A stretch of DNA of 6,753 nt, taken from JAHJSA01 sp038204345. Lineage in GTDB: Bacteria > Actinomycetota > Thermoleophilia > RBG-16-64-13. Location: NCBI GenBank assembly GCA_038204345.1, contig JBBRDB010000144.1, positions 1 to 6,753 on the forward strand, written 5' to 3'. Positions 4,470 to 6,753 of the stretch are shown one piece after another; the stretch's first letter is position 1, and each line of letters opens with the position of its first letter. Position numbers and translations under genes: made by a program. A model generated the notes under the pieces. The model made no database searches, had not been told where the DNA came from, and saw only the letters and a list, made by a program, of their open reading frames with translations.

Positions 4470-5129
4470 ATGAAACTCGACGACTTGTTGAGAGCCGTGG
4501 GGCGCGAGCCCTTGTTCAACCCCGGAATGTTGCTGTCGCCCGGCGTGAGCCTCCAGGATGTCAGGAAGCAGCTGTCCCGGTGGACCAATGACGGCACCGT
4601 CGTGCAATTGCGGCGCGGCCTCTACGCATTGGGCGAACCGTACCGCAGCGCTGAGCCGCACCCTTATGAGGTGTCGAATGCACTGGTCCCCGGGTCGTAT
4701 GTCAGCCTGGAGACCGCGCTGGCCGATCAGGGCCTCATCCCGGAAATTGTCTTCGCGACCACGGCCGTGACCACGGGAAGGCCGGGCACCCGCACCACCC
4801 CCTTTGGAACCTTCGTGTACCAACATGTCAAGGCGAACCTGTTTTGGGGATACCGGCCACAGCCGGTCGGTGCGAGTCAGGCGGCTGGCGGGAGTCGTGT
4901 CGCGTTTGTCGCCACTCCTGAGAAGGCGCTGCTGGACCTGGCCTACCTACGCAGTCGCTCCGGTGAGCCCGCCTTCGCTCGGGAGCTCCGCCTGCAACGG
5001 CTCGAGTCAATCGATCTCGAGCGACTGGTCGCCGCGGCACAGCGCTTCGGCAGTCGCAAAGTGGAGCGCTTCGCTGGCAACGTCGTCTCTCTGGCCCGCG
5101 CCGAAGCTGAGGAATACGAGGACCTGTGA
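4470..5129 (+). CDS. abiEi: Type IV TA antitoxin, AbiEi family
   Basis: The product is 219 residues. The N-terminal part (1-55) is a winged-helix domain ending in VRKQLSRWTNDGTVVQLRRGLYALGE, the usual AbiEi pattern of a helix followed by the wing. The rest is the AbiEi C-terminal domain, with SLETALADQGLIPE (79-92) and PEKALLDLAYLRS (150-162), both recognisable family signatures. AbiEi proteins repress their own promoter and counter the toxicity of AbiEii without forming a stable complex (type IV). The start is ATG 4470, close behind an AT-rich promoter-like element; the ribosome site is weak, so the transcript may be short-leadered. The gene is divergent from the AbrB-PIN operon. Its TGA overlaps the toxin GTG by 4 bp. 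Confidence 0.92.
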   Translation: MKLDDLLRAVGREPLFNPGMLLSPGVSLQDVRKQLSRWTNDGTVVQLRRGLYALGEPYRSAEPHPYEVSNALVPGSYVSLETALADQGLIPEIVFATTAVTTGRPGTRTTPFGTFVYQHVKANLFWGYRPQPVGASQAAGGSRVAFVATPEKALLDLAYLRSRSGEPAFARELRLQRLESIDLERLVAAAQRFGSRKVERFAGNVVSLARAEAEEYEDL

Positions 5130-5944
5130 AAGACTACCTGCGCGACATCGTGTATACGTCGGCTCCCCGCGACGCGCTGAACATCGCGCGAGAGTATCTG
5201 CAGGCGAGGATCCTGGAGAGTCTGCAGGAGAGCGGCGCGTGGGCCTCGATGGCGTTCATGAGAGGAACCTCCCTGCGCTTCCTGTATCGCCTTCCGCGTT
5301 TTTCGGAGGATCTGCATTTCGCGCTGGAGACTCCCACTCCGGAGTTCGACTTCCTCGGCCTGATCGCATCCGCCCGAGCGCGGTTCGAGAAGGAGGGCTA
5401 CCGGACGGAGGCCAAAGCGAGCACACGGACGGCGGTCAACAAGGCGTTCATCCGCTTTCCCGGGCTGGAGCATGAGCTGGGGCTGAGTGCCCGGGCCGAA
5501 AAGACCCTCGCCGTGAAGGTTGAGCTGGATACACGTCCGCCCGCGGGCGCCGGTCTCGAGGTGACGACCGTGAGACGGCATGCGACTCTGCGTCTCGTGC
5601 ATCACGACAAGCAGTCGCTACTCGCGGGCAAGATCGCGGCTCTGCTCTGCCGGGGCTGGATCAAGGGGCGTGACGTGTACGATCTGACCTGGTACCTGAG
5701 CGACCCGACCTGGCCCGAGCCCAATGAGGTCCTGCTGACCAACGCGTTGCGGCAATCCGGGCCGGCGTACCCCGGAGCTGAGGTCGGCGGGTGGAAGAGT
5801 GCTTTGGTTCGTCGGCTGAGAGAGGCCCCCTGGGGCGGCGTCAAGATGGACGTGGAGCGTTTTCTTGAGCGGCCCACCGAGGTGTGGATGGTCGAGCAAG
5901 AGACCGTGCTAGGCGTCATGGCGCAGCGCGGGTGGCGCGAGTAG
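5126..5944 (+). CDS. abiEii: Type IV TA toxin, AbiEii/AbiGii nucleotidyltransferase family
   Basis: The product is 272 residues, within the family's usual length. AbiEii proteins are polymerase-beta-fold nucleotidyltransferases; related MenT toxins add nucleotides to tRNA 3' ends and stop translation, and AbiE in lactococci aborts phage infection. Family motifs in order: RGTSLRFLYRLPRFSEDLHF (46-65, the nucleotide-binding G-[TS]-S and acidic motif), KVELDTRPP (131-139), and AGKIAALLCR (167-176) followed by KGRDVYDLTWYL (180-191). The second acidic residue of the usual D-x-D is His64 here (D62-L63-H64). It starts with GTG at 5126 inside a GTGA overlap with the antitoxin, which gives tight coupling. 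It ends at TAG 5942-5944. No terminator is evident before the next gene. Confidence 0.92.
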   Translation: MKDYLRDIVYTSAPRDALNIAREYLQARILESLQESGAWASMAFMRGTSLRFLYRLPRFSEDLHFALETPTPEFDFLGLIASARARFEKEGYRTEAKASTRTAVNKAFIRFPGLEHELGLSARAEKTLAVKVELDTRPPAGAGLEVTTVRRHATLRLVHHDKQSLLAGKIAALLCRGWIKGRDVYDLTWYLSDPTWPEPNEVLLTNALRQSGPAYPGAEVGGWKSALVRRLREAPWGGVKMDVERFLERPTEVWMVEQETVLGVMAQRGWRE

Positions 5945-6013
5945 GCGCGGAACCGGGGCCGGCACGATAGACTTAGCGGGTCTGAGCCTCAGCAGAAGAA
6001 CGGGAGCCCTACG
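5945..6013 (+). promoter_or_regulatory. Junction between the island and wecB; possible promoter
   Basis: In these 69 bases TAGACT (about 5968-5973) could be a -10, but no convincing -35 was found. CTGAG and CTCAG (5982-5992) form a short palindrome around one base. GGGAG (6002-6006) is the ribosome site for the following TTG start. Confidence 0.35.
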
Positions 6014-6753
6014 TTGATCCTCACCGTCGTCGCCGCCCGACCCAACTTCATCAAGATGGCCCCGGTCATCCTGGAGCTACGTCGCCGCGGTCTCACACCG
6101 TTGGTGATCCATACCGGCCAGCACTACGATCCGCAGATGTCGGCCGTCTTCTTCGACCAATTGGGCATGCCGCAACCCGATCTGGACCTGGGGATAGGGT
6201 CGGGCAGCCACGCCGAGCAAACCGCCCGGGTCATGATGGCCTTCGAAGAGGTCTGCGTCGCGCAGAAGCCCGAGCTCGTGATCGTGGCGGGAGACGTCAA
6301 CTCCACCCTGGCCTGCGCTCTGGTGGCGGCCAAGCTCCACATCCCGGTGGCCCACGTGGAATCGGGCCTGCGGTCGCGCGACCGCTCCATGCCCGAGGAG
6401 ATCAACCGAGTGCTTACCGATCACCTTGCCGACCTATTGTTCACCACCGAGCCCGACGGCAACCGTAACCTGGCGCAGGAAGGCATCCCCACCGAGCGGG
6501 TGCACTACGTGGGCAACTCCATGATCGATTCCCTGGCCGCGCACCTTCCCCGGGCGCTCGAGGCTCGGCCCTGGGAAGCACTCGACCTCACCCCGGGTGC
6601 GTACGGCGTGGTCACCCTGCACCGCCCTTCGAACGTGGACGACCCCAACACCGCCCGGGAACTGGCTTCCGCCCTGGCACAAGTGGCCGCCGAGCTACCG
6701 GTGGTGTTCCCCATCCACCCCCGCACACTGCAGGCCTGTGGTGACATCTGGCA
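6014..6753 (+). CDS. wecB: UDP-N-acetylglucosamine 2-epimerase, non-hydrolysing (3' end outside window)
   Basis: An open frame of 246 residues runs to the window edge; the family is usually about 360-380 residues, so roughly two thirds are visible. The enzyme interconverts UDP-GlcNAc and UDP-ManNAc for surface polysaccharide synthesis and is cytosolic. Family signatures are seen in order: AARPNFIKMAPVI near the N-terminus (usual form G-T-R-P-E-x-I-K-M-A-P), TGQHYDPQMS, AGDVNSTLA, HVESGLRSRDRSMPEEINR (with the catalytic-region glutamates), TDHLADLLFTTE, VGNSMIDS, VTLHRPSNVDDP and FPIHPRT. The start is TTG 6014, with GGGAG 7 nt upstream, and places the first strand (ILTVVAARP) at residue 2, as the family requires. 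It lies 69 nt after abiEii on the same strand but is functionally unrelated, and marks the resumption of ordinary chromosomal genes. Confidence 0.93.
   Translation, partial: MILTVVAARPNFIKMAPVILELRRRGLTPLVIHTGQHYDPQMSAVFFDQLGMPQPDLDLGIGSGSHAEQTARVMMAFEEVCVAQKPELVIVAGDVNSTLACALVAAKLHIPVAHVESGLRSRDRSMPEEINRVLTDHLADLLFTTEPDGNRNLAQEGIPTERVHYVGNSMIDSLAAHLPRALEARPWEALDLTPGAYGVVTLHRPSNVDDPNTARELASALAQVAAELPVVFPIHPRTLQACGDIW

Noticed and set aside
4804..5605. Long frames at 4804-5475 (+) and 4943-5605 (-).
   Set aside because: They overlap abiEi/abiEii out of frame and have low-complexity Arg/Ser/Pro-rich translations.
1..6753. CRISPR array, tRNA/rRNA gene, transposase or integrase.
   Set aside because: No regularly spaced repeats, tRNA-like cloverleaf, rRNA sequence or recombinase motifs were seen on either strand.

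Overview
The window comes from a GC-rich bacterium. Codons are strongly G/C-biased in the third position, and several genes start with GTG or TTG. The phylum cannot be fixed from the sequence alone. The layout is a compact toxin-antitoxin (TA) and defence island between two ordinary chromosomal regions.

Left flank (1-785): the C-terminal end of a large secreted alpha-2-macroglobulin/complement-like protein on the + strand converges on a 140-residue protein of unknown function on the - strand. A perfect 13-bp-stem hairpin lies between them. A second, two-part hairpin followed by a T-run on the - strand (862-902) probably terminates transcripts coming from the island.

Island (about 1074-5944): three complete VapBC-type modules lie on the - strand, each pairing a PIN-domain ribonuclease with an antitoxin of a different DNA-binding fold. 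They are Phd/YefM + PIN (1074-1720), ribbon-helix-helix + PIN (1875-2533) and AbrB/SpoVT + PIN (3656-4322). Each has its own candidate operator or promoter. Between modules two and three is a - strand cluster of a 60-residue DUF2283 protein, a translationally coupled 172-residue DUF6125-like protein and, just upstream, an unlisted reading-frame remnant that looks like the C-terminal end of a DUF4258-type toxin. The last island element is a divergent, + strand AbiEi/AbiEii (type IV) pair (4470-5944).

Right flank (6014-6753): the start of a UDP-N-acetylglucosamine 2-epimerase gene (wecB-like), cut by the window end.

How the genes work together: in every TA module the antitoxin precedes the toxin, and most pairs share a 4-bp GTGA stop/start overlap, which fits translational coupling and antitoxin-first synthesis. 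The antitoxins are expected to bind their own promoters. The most unusual part is the DUF4258-remnant/DUF2283/DUF6125 cluster, where the usual toxin partner seems to be lost and a different gene is coupled to the DUF2283 gene.
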